Made by a program: the position numbers and the translations under genes. DNA of 36,475 nucleotides from an uncultured Granulosicoccaceae bacterium (GTDB lineage Bacteria; Pseudomonadota; Gammaproteobacteria; Granulosicoccales; Granulosicoccaceae), in contig CALLMF010000037.1 of NCBI GenBank assembly GCA_938006335.1, positions 1-36,475 of the forward strand, in the 5' to 3' direction. This document shows positions 7,710 to 16,279 of the stretch, one piece after another. How positions within the stretch are numbered: position 1 is the stretch's first letter; each line of letters begins with the position of its first letter. The notes beneath the pieces were generated by a model, which had not been told where the DNA came from, searched no databases, and worked only from the letters and a program-made list of their open reading frames with translations.

Positions 7710-8171
7710 CTACGCGTCCTTGTCTGCAAGCAGCGCTCTTGCTGTAGTGATGGACGCCTGATCCGGCATCGGGGTGCGTCTTGCCTGGCTGCGTCGCGCC
7801 ATGGAGACGCCCGCCACGAGGCCGACGACCAACAGAATGACCGGGCCTAGCCAGAGCACCAGATTAGCGCCGCCAAAACGTGGTGAATAGCGCACGAAGT
7901 CGCCGTAACGAGCAACCAGATAGTCATCGATGGCCTTGTCGTCATTACCCTCGAGAATCTGCTCGCGTATCTCACGGCGCAGGTCTCCCGCCAGAGCCGC
8001 ATTGGAACCCGCCAGGTTCTGGTTCTGACACTTGAGGCATCGGTACTCTTCGAGCATGCGATCGTAGCGTTCGCGCTGAAAGTCGGTGTCGAAAGAGACG
8101 ATCGGCTCAGCGGCAGCGGCAGGCAGAGACAATGCGACAAGTGCCAGGCTTGCAAAAATGATCATTCTCAT
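7710..8171 (-). CDS. ccmH: Cytochrome c-type biogenesis protein CcmH
   Basis: A 153-residue thiol-disulfide protein of system I cytochrome c maturation. It has a signal peptide (IIFASLALVALSLPAAAAEP), the redox motif RCLKCQNQNLAGSNA with Cys45 and Cys48, and one membrane anchor (LVLWLGPVILLVVGLVAG) near residues 105-122. In the periplasm it takes part in reducing the CXXCH cysteines of apocytochrome c and works with CcmF in haem ligation. This is the short CcmH: there is no C-terminal TPR domain and no ccmI gene follows, since the next gene downstream is convergent. The start overlaps the stop of the dsbE gene by ATGA. Confidence 0.93.
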   Translation of the reverse strand: MRMIIFASLALVALSLPAAAAEPIVSFDTDFQRERYDRMLEEYRCLKCQNQNLAGSNAALAGDLRREIREQILEGNDDKAIDDYLVARYGDFVRYSPRFGGANLVLWLGPVILLVVGLVAGVSMARRSQARRTPMPDQASITTARALLADKDA

Positions 8172-8710
8172 GAGTCTGCTCCCGTCAGCTCGCGCACGGC
8201 AGGCAGGAACCCCTCCTGCATGCTGAGTTCGTCCAATGGCCCCACATGCTTGTAGCGAATGCGGCCATCCGCATCGATCACGAAGGTCTCGGGCACGCCG
8301 TAAACGCCATAGTCGAGACCGACATCGCCCGCGACGTCGCTGATAACCGCATCAAAAGGGTTCCCGTGCCGCTGCAACCAGGCACGAGCGTCGTCCGGTG
8401 CGTCCTTGTAGTTGAGACCGACCAACGGCACGTCATGATCGCGTGCAAATGCGACCAGAAAAGGGTGTTCGGCAATGCAGGGGCCACACCAGCTGGCCCA
8501 CACGTTGAATACCCACACTTCGCCGAGCATGCTGTCGCTATCGAAGGCTTTGCTGGCTGCCGGTTCGTCCGACAGGACAGCTGCGGTGAAGGCCGGCGCC
8601 GGCTGGTCGATCAACGGTGAAGGAATCACCGAAGGATCGCGCGACAAGCCGATATAGAGAAACCCGCCGAGCAACACGCACACGAGCAGCGGTAGTAGAC
8701 GCAACCACAT
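8168..8710 (-). CDS. dsbE: Thiol:disulfide interchange protein DsbE/CcmG
   Basis: A 180-residue membrane-anchored thioredoxin-like protein. Residues 3-22 form the N-terminal anchor; the catalytic site WASWCGPC places the cysteines at 75 and 78. Other family features are FTAAVLSDEP ahead of the first strand, LVGLNYKDAPDDARAWL and the cis-Pro loop YGVYGVPETFVID. It is the periplasmic reductant that keeps CcmH and apocytochrome c reduced, fed by DsbD. The gene sits between ccmF (5 bases upstream) and ccmH (ATGA overlap), the normal order in Gammaproteobacteria. Confidence 0.94.
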   Translation of the reverse strand: MWLRLLPLLVCVLLGGFLYIGLSRDPSVIPSPLIDQPAPAFTAAVLSDEPAASKAFDSDSMLGEVWVFNVWASWCGPCIAEHPFLVAFARDHDVPLVGLNYKDAPDDARAWLQRHGNPFDAVISDVAGDVGLDYGVYGVPETFVIDADGRIRYKHVGPLDELSMQEGFLPAVRELTGADS

Positions 8711-8715
8711 GACGA

Positions 8716-10773
8716 TCAGTTTGCGGTGCGAGACGCCAGAGGCGTAGCCGCCGTGGTGCCTGACATGACGGCGCGGTGGGAGCTGCCCTCTATCTCGGCC
8801 TTCTGTCGACGTATGGCGGGACGGTAGCGCCGGTCAGCTGCTGCCACAAAACCGCCAAGCGCCATGAACACCGTACCCAACCAGATCCAGCGTATCAGCG
8901 GCTTGACCTGAACGCGCACGCTCCAGGCGGCGCCGCCATCCAGCGGCTCTCCCAGCGCGACAAAGAGATCACGCGACAAGTTGCCATCGATCGCAGCTTC
9001 GGTCATGGTCTCGCGCCGCACGTCGTAGAAGCGCTTTTCCGCAGCGAGGGTGCCTGCGCTGCCACTGGGCTGACCGTCCGCACCGAGCTTCTGGTAGACA
9101 AAGGTTGCGACCGCCGCGGTGTAGTTCGGGCCTCGCTTTTCGGCGACGTTCTGGAGCTCGAAGGCATAGCCTCCGATTTCATGCCGATCACCCGGTCCCA
9201 TGCGCACCGTGGTTTCCTCAGCATGAATGGAGACAAGCGCTACCCCGAGTGTGAAGACACCGATACCGATATGGGCAAGCGTCATTCCCCAGAACGCACC
9301 GGGCGCCTGCAAGGCTGCCGCGAGCTTGCCACGGCGCTTGTTGCGTACGCGGTGATACAGACCATGCAGTACCGTGCCGAACAACCAGAGGGTGAGCATC
9401 AATGCAGCAACCGCTGTTGGCTTCAGCGTGTCGCCCTGGCGGGCCTGAAACACAGCGATGGCGATGGCCAGGACAACGGACCCTATAGCGATCGCGATAA
9501 ACAATCCCGCGCGCGAGCGTAGCTCGTCGCGACGCCAGTTGACCATGGAGCCAATTCCGGCGAGCGCGACAACCGGCAGCATCAAGGGGACGAACACCGC
9601 ATCGAAGTATGGTGGGCCTACCGAGATCTTGCCGAGCCCCAGTGCATCCAGAATCAACGGGTACAAGGTGCCGAGCAGCACCGCCGCGCAGGCGACCGTC
9701 ATCAGCACGTTGTTGAGCAGGATGCCGGACTCGCGCGACACCAGCGACCAGCTACCGTCACTCTTCAGGGTATGCGCGCGGAAGGCGTACAAGGTAAGCG
9801 AGCCTCCAATGACGACACCGAGGAACAACAGGATATACAGCCCCCGCGTGGGGTCGGATGCAAAGGAGTGGACCGACGTCAGTACGCCCGAGCGCACCAG
9901 GAAGGTACCCAACAGTGACAAGGAAAATGCGAGTACGGCGAGCAGTATTGTCCACGCCTTGAACACGCCGCGTTTCTCGCTGGCGGCGAGCGAGTGGATC
10001 AGCGCCGTACCCACAAGCCACGGCATGAAGGACGCGTTCTCTACCGGATCCCAGAACCACCAGCCACCCCAGCCGAGTTCGTAATAGGCCCAGAAACTCC
10101 CGAGCGAGATCCCGATCGTCAGGAACGCCCAGGCGATGTTGGTCCACGGTCGCATGAATCGTAGCGTGGCCGAGTCCAGGCGTCCGCCGGCAAGGGCGGC
10201 GACGGCAAACGCGAAAGCGACGGCAAAACCGACGTAGCCCATGTAAAGCATTGGAGGATGAATGGCCATGCCGGGGTCTTGCAGCAACGGATTCAGCGAG
10301 GCGCCATCGACAGGCATCGGCAGCAATCGCTCGAAGGGGTTGCTGGTGAGCAGGACAAACAGCAGGAATCCGATGCTGATGCCGCCGAGAATCGCCAGCA
10401 CGCGAGACAACAACACCTGAGGAATGCGACCGCCAAACAGCGCAACCGCCGACGTCCACACCGCGTGAATGAAACACCAGAACAGGATCGATCCCTCATG
10501 ACCACCCCAGACGCCACTGATGCGATACATCAGCGGCAGACTGGTATTGGAGGTATTCGCGACATACAGCACACTGAAGTCATGGCTGATGAAGGCCCAG
10601 GTCAGACAAAGATAGGCCAGGCCGAGAAAGGCAAGATGCAGATGAGCGGCTGGTCTTGCGACGCGCATCCAGCTGACCTGCCCGGTCACACTGCCCAGCA
10701 CAGGCACGATCGCCAGCAGCACCGCCGTGGCAAGACCAAGAATCAGTGCAAAGTGTCCAAGTTCAGGCAGCAT
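8716..10773 (-). CDS. ccmF: Haem lyase CcmF/NrfE family subunit
   Basis: A 685-residue polytopic membrane protein of usual CcmF length. The tryptophan-rich haem-handling motif WGGWWFWDPVEN lies at residues 235-246. An upstream block GVWGGHEGSILFW (88-100) and the IHPPMLYMGYVG segment (171-182) are also diagnostic. A large periplasmic loop lies near the C-terminus, before a final membrane segment (WIWLGTVFMALGGFVAAAD). CcmF joins haem from holo-CcmE to the CXXCH motif of apocytochrome c, together with CcmH. The gene follows ccmE by 42 bases and precedes dsbE by 5. The NrfE branch is unlikely because the full ccmA-H order surrounds it. Confidence 0.95.
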   Translation of the reverse strand: MLPELGHFALILGLATAVLLAIVPVLGSVTGQVSWMRVARPAAHLHLAFLGLAYLCLTWAFISHDFSVLYVANTSNTSLPLMYRISGVWGGHEGSILFWCFIHAVWTSAVALFGGRIPQVLLSRVLAILGGISIGFLLFVLLTSNPFERLLPMPVDGASLNPLLQDPGMAIHPPMLYMGYVGFAVAFAFAVAALAGGRLDSATLRFMRPWTNIAWAFLTIGISLGSFWAYYELGWGGWWFWDPVENASFMPWLVGTALIHSLAASEKRGVFKAWTILLAVLAFSLSLLGTFLVRSGVLTSVHSFASDPTRGLYILLFLGVVIGGSLTLYAFRAHTLKSDGSWSLVSRESGILLNNVLMTVACAAVLLGTLYPLILDALGLGKISVGPPYFDAVFVPLMLPVVALAGIGSMVNWRRDELRSRAGLFIAIAIGSVVLAIAIAVFQARQGDTLKPTAVAALMLTLWLFGTVLHGLYHRVRNKRRGKLAAALQAPGAFWGMTLAHIGIGVFTLGVALVSIHAEETTVRMGPGDRHEIGGYAFELQNVAEKRGPNYTAAVATFVYQKLGADGQPSGSAGTLAAEKRFYDVRRETMTEAAIDGNLSRDLFVALGEPLDGGAAWSVRVQVKPLIRWIWLGTVFMALGGFVAAADRRYRPAIRRQKAEIEGSSHRAVMSGTTAATPLASRTAN

Positions 10774-10815
10774 GTGTGGGTCGTCGGGTTGAGCCAGTAA
10801 CGGTAGGACGGAGTG

Positions 10816-11292
10816 CTAGGGATCGACGGACGTGGCGCGTTCGAAAGTGGACTCGGTGCCAGGCATCCGGCCAGCTCTCTCTAGCGCGTCAGCCACTTCG
10901 GGCGGCATGTAGTTTTCATCGTGCTTGGCGAGAACTTCCGATGCGACAAACACGCCGCTGTCGTCGAGGCTGCCCATGGCGACAATGCCCTGCCCCTCGC
11001 GGAACAAGTCCGGCAGTATGCCGTCGTAAGTCACCGTCACCACTTCGGCATGGTCGGTGAGATCAAAACTCACCGCAAGGCTCTGTTGGTCGCGTTGCAC
11101 GCTGCCATCGACCACCATGCCACCGACCCGAAAACTGCGCCCGGGCTCCACGGCTCCTGCAGCAACATCCGCCGGCGAGTGAAACAGCATGAGATTTTCG
11201 CGGAACGCTGTCACGCCAAAGGTAACGGCAATGCCGACCCCCGCGAGCATCAGGGCGACGAGGATGAGCCGTTGTCGTCTGCGTGGGGTCAT
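10816..11292 (-). CDS. ccmE: Cytochrome c maturation protein CcmE (haem chaperone)
   Basis: A 158-residue periplasmic haem chaperone anchored by one N-terminal helix (RLILVALMLAGVGIAVTFGV). The covalent haem-binding His is His124 in the AKHDENYMPPEV motif, followed by Tyr128 four residues later, as in the classic H-x3-Y form. The OB-fold core shows FRVGGMVVDGSVQRD and a VTVTYDGILPDLFREGQ stretch. The start at 11292 is chosen over a longer open frame to 11487 because MTPRRRQR gives the family N-terminus, AGGAG lies about 8 bases upstream, and the ATG overlaps the ccmD stop as ATGA. The short charged C-terminal tail is not conserved in the family. Confidence 0.94.
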   Translation of the reverse strand: MTPRRRQRLILVALMLAGVGIAVTFGVTAFRENLMLFHSPADVAAGAVEPGRSFRVGGMVVDGSVQRDQQSLAVSFDLTDHAEVVTVTYDGILPDLFREGQGIVAMGSLDDSGVFVASEVLAKHDENYMPPEVADALERAGRMPGTESTFERATSVDP

Positions 11293-11462
11293 GCGTTTTT
11301 CTCCTGGCGCCTGGCACGTGCAAACACGCGCTGGCGGGTCGATACCCACTCTCGCCAGGACCAGAACACGATGCCACCCACCAGCGCAAAAGCTGAACCA
11401 AAAGACAGCCACACGTAAAACGCATAGCCACCCATGTGGAAAAATTCGGCCAGGTTGCTCAT
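11289..11462 (-). CDS. ccmD: Haem exporter protein CcmD
   Basis: A 57-residue gene between ccmC and ccmE that is easy to overlook. It begins MSNLAEFFHMGGYAFYVWLS, where F-x-M-G-G-Y-A-x-Y-V-W is the CcmD family signature. A single membrane helix (SAFALVGGIVFWSW) is followed by a basic cytoplasmic tail (RQRVFARARRQEKNA). CcmD helps release holo-CcmE from the CcmABC complex. Both ends are coupled by ATGA overlaps, to the ccmC stop at 11459-11462 and to the ccmE start at 11289-11292. Confidence 0.93.
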   Translation of the reverse strand: MSNLAEFFHMGGYAFYVWLSFGSAFALVGGIVFWSWREWVSTRQRVFARARRQEKNA

Positions 11463-12217
11463 GTGGCGTGCTTGTCGGCGAGATCACGCACCCAACGAGC
11501 GCGCGCTTCGCGCTGCAACAGTCCGCTACGCAGCCGTACCGTCAGATTGTAGAAGAAGAGCAACTGAGCCCCCGCCGCCATCAACAGCAGTGGCCGAAGC
11601 ATGCTGATATGCATCGCCGGCTTGTCCATGCGCGTGATGGTCGAAGGCTGGTGCAAGGTGTTCCACCACTCTACCGAATAGTGAATGATCGGGATGTTGA
11701 CGATCCCGACCACCGCGAGAATGGCTGCCGAGCGAGCACCGGCAGAGGTACTGGCACCGGCGGGATCGGCGAGCGCACCGCGCAATGCCATGTAGCCCAG
11801 ATAGAGGAACAACAGCAGGAGTTCCGAGGTGAGGCGAGCGTCCCAGACCCACCAGGTACCCCACATGGGCTTGCCCCACAAGGAGCCGGTGAGCAGCGCC
11901 ACGGCGGTGAACGCCGCGCCGATGGGTGCCATGGCGGCGGCCGCCACATCAGCCACCTTCAGCCTCCAGATCAGGAACACCGCACTCGAGACCGCCATCG
12001 ATACGTAGACAAACATCGACATCCAGGCAGCGGGCACATGCACATAGATGATGCGATAGCTTTCGCCCTGCTCGTAGTCCGGCGGGGCTACCACCAGGCC
12101 CAGCCAGAGCCCCGCAAGCAGACAGGCAGCCGCAGCCACCCCCAACCAGGGAGAGAACAGGCTACAGAGCCGGTACACGACCGGAGGCGAGCCGAAGCGG
12201 TGGATCCACTTGAACAC
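11459..12217 (-). CDS. ccmC: Haem exporter/handling protein CcmC
   Basis: A 252-residue, six-helix membrane protein of the haem-handling family. The tryptophan-rich motif WGKPMWGTWWVWD lies at residues 114-126 and a conserved haem-ligand His at position 60 (IIYVHVPAAWMSM). CcmC loads haem onto CcmE. The start is a GTG; it is kept because the N-terminus MFKWIHRFGSPP aligns in length and character with known CcmC proteins. Unlike the other ccm junctions, ccmC is separated from ccmB by 98 non-coding bases. It overlaps ccmD by ATGA. Confidence 0.94.
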   Translation of the reverse strand: MFKWIHRFGSPPVVYRLCSLFSPWLGVAAAACLLAGLWLGLVVAPPDYEQGESYRIIYVHVPAAWMSMFVYVSMAVSSAVFLIWRLKVADVAAAAMAPIGAAFTAVALLTGSLWGKPMWGTWWVWDARLTSELLLLFLYLGYMALRGALADPAGASTSAGARSAAILAVVGIVNIPIIHYSVEWWNTLHQPSTITRMDKPAMHISMLRPLLLMAAGAQLLFFYNLTVRLRSGLLQREARARWVRDLADKHAT

Positions 12218-12315
12218 GGTCTAGTAATTCAGTGTTGTAAGTACGGAGCGTAGGGTCAGTCTAGCGGGCTATACGTAAGGTACAGGAGTGCGGACCGAGC
12301 GATCACTCCACGCGT
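12218..12315 (-). other. 98-base non-coding gap inside the ccm operon, between ccmB and ccmC
   Basis: This is the only sizeable gap in the ccm genes. It could carry an internal promoter or an RNA processing site ahead of ccmC. A weak GAGTG...CACTC inverted repeat is present near 12286-12308, with no T-run. No reading frame with family character is seen. Confidence 0.35.
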
Positions 12316-13020
12316 TCAGCTTTGATCCGGCGCACTCGCACCCGCTCGCAGCGCTGCAGACGCCGCCAGCGGCGCCAGACTCAGTGCGAACATCAGCATG
12401 GACGCCAGCAACAACAGGGCCGCATGCGCCGAATACCCCTCGGCGGACGCGCTGACCGCACCGGTACCGAAAATGAGTACAGGAACTGTCATCGGCAGTA
12501 TCAACAGAGACAGCAAGACGCCGCTGCGGTTCAATCCCACGGTAAGCGCGGCGCCGATCGCACCCAGCAGACTGAGAATCAAGGTGCTCGACATCAAGGC
12601 GAGTACCAGCGTGCCGAGCGCGGTTGCGGGCAGACCCAGCATAATGGCAAGCAGTGGCGACAGCACCAGCAACGGCAGGCCCGAGAGCGTCCAGTGAGCG
12701 AGTACCTTGGCCAGCACGATCAGCGACAATGGCAGCCGACCGAGGACGAATTGATCAAGCACCCCGTCGGCGCGATCCTGTTCGAAAAGGGAGTCAAGCG
12801 ACAGCAGCATGGCGAGCAAGGCGGACACCCACAGCACGCCCGGCGCGATGGCGGCCAGACGCTCGGGTGAGGGTCCAACGCCAAGCGGAAACAGCGACAC
12901 GACGATCACGAAGAACAGCAACGGGTTAAGCCACTGTCCTATGGACCGGCACCCGATGGACAGGTCCCGACGCAAGACGCGCAGGAAGCCGCTTGCAAGG
13001 CCTGGTGCCTCATCGCTCAT
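12316..13020 (-). CDS. ccmB: Haem exporter membrane subunit CcmB
   Basis: A 234-residue membrane protein with about six hydrophobic helices, the size of CcmB. The early segment FLRVLRRDLSIGCRS and WLNPLLFFVIVVSLFPLGVGP match the family. So do LFEQDRADGVLDQFVL and the helix LILPMTVPVLIFGTGAVSA, which is close to the usual CcmB consensus. It forms the membrane part of the CcmAB ATP-driven unit that acts with CcmC and CcmD to release holo-CcmE. Its gene begins 7 bases after ccmA. Confidence 0.93.
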   Translation of the reverse strand: MSDEAPGLASGFLRVLRRDLSIGCRSIGQWLNPLLFFVIVVSLFPLGVGPSPERLAAIAPGVLWVSALLAMLLSLDSLFEQDRADGVLDQFVLGRLPLSLIVLAKVLAHWTLSGLPLLVLSPLLAIMLGLPATALGTLVLALMSSTLILSLLGAIGAALTVGLNRSGVLLSLLILPMTVPVLIFGTGAVSASAEGYSAHAALLLLASMLMFALSLAPLAASAALRAGASAPDQS

Positions 13021-13027
13021 GATGCGG

Positions 13028-13675
13028 TCACGACGGATCCGGTGCCGTCAGCACCAGCGAGCGCAGCGTCAAGCCGGGCAGGTCCAGTGGTTGGTGCGTC
13101 GTGAACACGACGGTACCGCCATTGGACACCTGACGTGCGATCTGCTCCCGCACCCATTCAAGACCCTTGGCATCGAGCGCGGTCAGGGGCTCGTCGAGCA
13201 ACCAGACATCGCGCTGTTCCAGCGCCAGGCGCGCAAGCGCTACGCGGCGTCGTTGTCCGGCAGACAAGGCTGCCACGGGAACCTGCTGTTTGTCGCTGAG
13301 ACCCAGCGTGTCGAGAATCTCGGCCTGTCGTGTCTTGTCGACGTTGTCGCCGGCGATGGCGGCTGCAACGTCAAGGTTTTCGGACGCATCAAGCGCGCCA
13401 CCCACGCCCGGTCGGTGACCGATATAGAGCAGCGCTTCGGCGAGCGCCTGACGCGCAGCGGGCAACGCCTTGCCGCGAAAGCGCACGATTCCCTCCTCGA
13501 TCTCCACAAGGCCTGCGAGAATGCGCAGCAAGGTGGTCTTGCCGCTACCGTTCTCGCCTTCCAGGCGCCAGACCTCGCCCGCCCCGATCGACAACGACAG
13601 GTTCTCGATGATGGGGGCCTCGCCACGCCACAGACTGATGTTTTCGCAACTGAGCACAGCCGGCTCGGTAGTCAT
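13028..13675 (-). CDS. ccmA: Haem exporter ATP-binding subunit CcmA
   Basis: A 215-residue ABC ATPase of CcmA size. Walker A is GENGSGKT (40-47), the signature LSAGQRRRVALAR begins at 137, and Walker B VWLLDEP is at 157-163, followed by the D-loop LTALD. The H-loop His is in FTTHQPLDL. It powers the CcmABCD complex that frees haem-loaded CcmE. The start overlaps the stop of the DUF1285 gene by ATGA, so ccm expression is probably coupled to the upstream genes. Confidence 0.94.
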   Translation of the reverse strand: MTTEPAVLSCENISLWRGEAPIIENLSLSIGAGEVWRLEGENGSGKTTLLRILAGLVEIEEGIVRFRGKALPAARQALAEALLYIGHRPGVGGALDASENLDVAAAIAGDNVDKTRQAEILDTLGLSDKQQVPVAALSAGQRRRVALARLALEQRDVWLLDEPLTALDAKGLEWVREQIARQVSNGGTVVFTTHQPLDLPGLTLRSLVLTAPDPS

Positions 13676-14247
13676 GTCGATACCACTGAATCAGCAGGGT
13701 CACTCATCGGCATGAACACCCCGTCGGAGACGACACCAAGCGCGCCGTCACGTTCACAGGCCAGCGTACCCAGCTCGATGAACACCGCCCGCGAAATCAA
13801 CGCTTGCAGACGCCCACGCACCAGAAGTAGTGGCGTCGGTTGCCCGTCCGGCGCATCGTAGCTCACCGTGATCGGATGCTCGGGGCCGGCGCGCACACGG
13901 TCACCCACATTGGTCGTGAACTCGAGCGTCGGCTTCAACGCCGTGCCGGTGTTGTCCATCAAGACAGCCGTGAACGGCGCAACCTCAACGACAATGCGCA
14001 GTTTTTCCTGAGGCGTGACCAGCCAGACGCTGCCATCTTCTTGCGCGCGCAACACCGTGGAAAACAATCGCACCATGCGCTGCCGCTCGATGCGAGTACC
14101 CCGATAGAACCAGCTGCCGTCACGCGCAATGCGTATATCGATCCCCGACGCGCGCTCTGGCTGCCACTGCTCCACCGGCGGCAGACGATCCTGGGAGAGC
14201 GATTCTGCGATCGCCGACAAGCGCGCGTTGTAGACGTCGTCGGTCAA
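13672..14247 (-). CDS. DUF1285 domain-containing protein
   Basis: A 191-residue soluble protein matching DUF1285. The clear blocks are IDIRIARDGSWFYRGTRIER (35-54), RMVRLFSTVLRAQEDGSVWL and VTPQEKLRIVVEVAPFTAVL. The function is unknown; structures in the family form a small two-domain beta-rich fold. The start appears to be a TTG at 14247: no early ATG exists, AGGAG lies 10 bases upstream, and the TTG overlaps the TGA of the acetoacetyl-CoA synthetase gene. The stop overlaps the ccmA start. Position between aacS and ccmA suggests shared transcription, not shared function. Confidence 0.85.
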   Translation of the reverse strand: MTDDVYNARLSAIAESLSQDRLPPVEQWQPERASGIDIRIARDGSWFYRGTRIERQRMVRLFSTVLRAQEDGSVWLVTPQEKLRIVVEVAPFTAVLMDNTGTALKPTLEFTTNVGDRVRAGPEHPITVSYDAPDGQPTPLLLVRGRLQALISRAVFIELGTLACERDGALGVVSDGVFMPMSDPADSVVST

Positions 14248-16268
14248 GAGGCGCTGAGCTCCTCTCGATCACGAAACAGCTCCAGTGCTTCGGCGTTGGC
14301 CAGCGCGCCGACGTTGTCGACCGCATCGCCATTGACCACCTTGGCAACGGCCAACTCCACGATCTTGCCCGAGCGGGTGCGCGGGATATCGTCAACGGCG
14401 AGGATCACCGCGGGCACATGCCGCGGCGATGCGCCCTTTCGAATCCGCGTTCGGATGGTTTTTTCCAGAGCCTCGTCGAGCGAAGCGCCTGGCGACAACC
14501 GCACGAACAGCACGACGCGCGTGTCGCTGTCCCAGCGCTGGCCAATCACGATGGCCTCGGCAATCTCGGACAAGGACTCGACCTGTCGATAGATCTCTGC
14601 CGTGCCAATACGCACGCCCCCCGGATTCAGCGTGGCATCCGATCGACCGTGGATCACGAGTCCACCGGTTTCCGTCGGTGTCACCCAATCCCCATGACAC
14701 CAGACATTGTCGAAGCGTTCGAAATACGCGGCCTTGTAACGACTGCCATCATCGTCCCCGAAAAAACCACTCGGCATACAGGGGAAGGCCTGCTGGCAAA
14801 CAAGCTCCCCGGTACTCCCTGCAGGCAGTGCCCGACCGTCGGCATCAAAGGCGGCGATATCAAGTCCGAGGCCATAGGCTTGCAGCTCGCCACGGCGTAC
14901 CGGAAGTTCGGGGTGACCGAGCACAAAACAGGACACGATGTCGGTACCTCCCGACATCGACGACAAACAGACATCGCTCTTGATCGACTCGTAGACGTAG
15001 TCAAAGCTCTCTGGGGAAAGGGTCGAACCTGTGGACATCACCAGGCGCAAACTGTCGAGATCGTGATCGCGCCCTGGTGCCATACCTGCCTTGTTGCACG
15101 CATCGATGTACTTGGCAGACGTCCCGAACTGAGTGAATTTCTCGCTCTCGGCGTACCGCCACAAGACGTTGCCATCCGGATGAAACGGAGACCCGTCAAA
15201 CAGCATCAGTGTTGCGCCACTCGCCAGTCCCGACACCAGCCAGTTCCACATCATCCAACCGCAGGTGGTGAAGAAGAACACTCGGTCGCCGGGTCTGACG
15301 TCTGCATGAAGCCGATGCTCCTTGACGTGCTGCAGCAGCGTGCCGCCCGCACCGTGCACGATGCACTTCGGCTTACCCGTGGTGCCCGAGCTGTAGAGAA
15401 TGTACAGCGGGTGATCAAACGGCAGACGCTCGAAGGTGAGCGGGCGCGCGGGCGCGTCGTCGAGGTACTGTTGCCAGCTGCTCAGCCGATCCATGATTGC
15501 CGGATCAACCGGTGGCAGATCACTCGCGACATGGTCGATCGCCACGATGCGCCGCACTGACGGCAAGCGCTCCGCAAGTGCGCATATCGTGGGCATGGAT
15601 GCGTGAGTCTTGCCGGCGTAATGGTAGCCATTGGCGGTAAACAGCACCTCGGGCTCTATCTGGCCGAAGCGGTCTGACACGCCCTCTACCCCGAAATCCG
15701 GTGAGCAGGAGGACCAGACGCCGCCGAGGCTCGTCACCGCGAGCATCGCAATGGTGGCTTGCGGGATGTTGGGAATGAACGCCGCCACTCGAGTGCCCAC
15801 TCCGACGCCGTCGGCAGCGAGGGCGGATGCAAGCTTTGCGACGTCTTCACGTAACTCGCGATGCGTGTACTGCTGGCGGCCACCTTGTTCGCCCATAAAA
15901 ACAATCGCAGGCGCGTCGTCGTCTCGTGGAGCGCCTGCATGCAAGAGATTCTCGGCGAAATTCAGTCTGGCATCGGGGAACCAGCGTGCGCCCGGCATGG
16001 CATCACCGTTCTCGAGCGCCGTCGCGTCTTCACCCGCGCCATCCACAAGCAGTCCGCTATCGCTGATGACGCCACGCCAGAATGCCTCACGGTCGGCGAT
16101 GGACCAGGCATGCAACGCCGCAGGACTATCGAACTCGATGCCATGTTGCGCGGCCATCGCCGCACGAAATTGTGCCATCTGGCTCGACGCCGCCCGCTCA
16201 GCGGTCGGCTCCCACAACACGCCACCAACGGGCCGAGACTCTGTTTTCTCCTGCATGAATTGCTTCAT
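14244..16268 (-). CDS. aacS: Acetoacetyl-CoA synthetase (acetoacetate--CoA ligase)
   Basis: A 674-residue member of the ANL adenylating superfamily. It activates acetoacetate to acetoacetyl-CoA with ATP and feeds ketone-body or polyhydroxybutyrate carbon into central metabolism. The P-loop-like AMP motif YSSGTTGKPK lies near residues 292-301. The block TTCGWMMWNWLVSGLASGA is characteristic of acetoacetyl-CoA synthetase rather than acetyl-CoA synthetase. The C-terminal RTRSGKIVELAV holds the adenylation lysine. I chose the ATG at 16268; a TTG at 16283 that overlaps the thioesterase stop and an ATG at 16256 are alternatives, and none has a clear ribosome-binding site. It sits with a YciA-like thioesterase, a fitting partner in acyl-CoA balance. 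Confidence 0.92.
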   Translation of the reverse strand: MKQFMQEKTESRPVGGVLWEPTAERAASSQMAQFRAAMAAQHGIEFDSPAALHAWSIADREAFWRGVISDSGLLVDGAGEDATALENGDAMPGARWFPDARLNFAENLLHAGAPRDDDAPAIVFMGEQGGRQQYTHRELREDVAKLASALAADGVGVGTRVAAFIPNIPQATIAMLAVTSLGGVWSSCSPDFGVEGVSDRFGQIEPEVLFTANGYHYAGKTHASMPTICALAERLPSVRRIVAIDHVASDLPPVDPAIMDRLSSWQQYLDDAPARPLTFERLPFDHPLYILYSSGTTGKPKCIVHGAGGTLLQHVKEHRLHADVRPGDRVFFFTTCGWMMWNWLVSGLASGATLMLFDGSPFHPDGNVLWRYAESEKFTQFGTSAKYIDACNKAGMAPGRDHDLDSLRLVMSTGSTLSPESFDYVYESIKSDVCLSSMSGGTDIVSCFVLGHPELPVRRGELQAYGLGLDIAAFDADGRALPAGSTGELVCQQAFPCMPSGFFGDDDGSRYKAAYFERFDNVWCHGDWVTPTETGGLVIHGRSDATLNPGGVRIGTAEIYRQVESLSEIAEAIVIGQRWDSDTRVVLFVRLSPGASLDEALEKTIRTRIRKGASPRHVPAVILAVDDIPRTRSGKIVELAVAKVVNGDAVDNVGALANAEALELFRDREELSAS

Positions 16269-16279
16269 GGTCTTGAACG

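Noticed and set aside
11189..12253. A 354-codon + strand frame across ccmE, ccmD and ccmC.
   Set aside because: It is antisense to three recognised genes, is rich in His, Arg, Gln and Pro in the manner of shadow frames, and has no recognisable motif.
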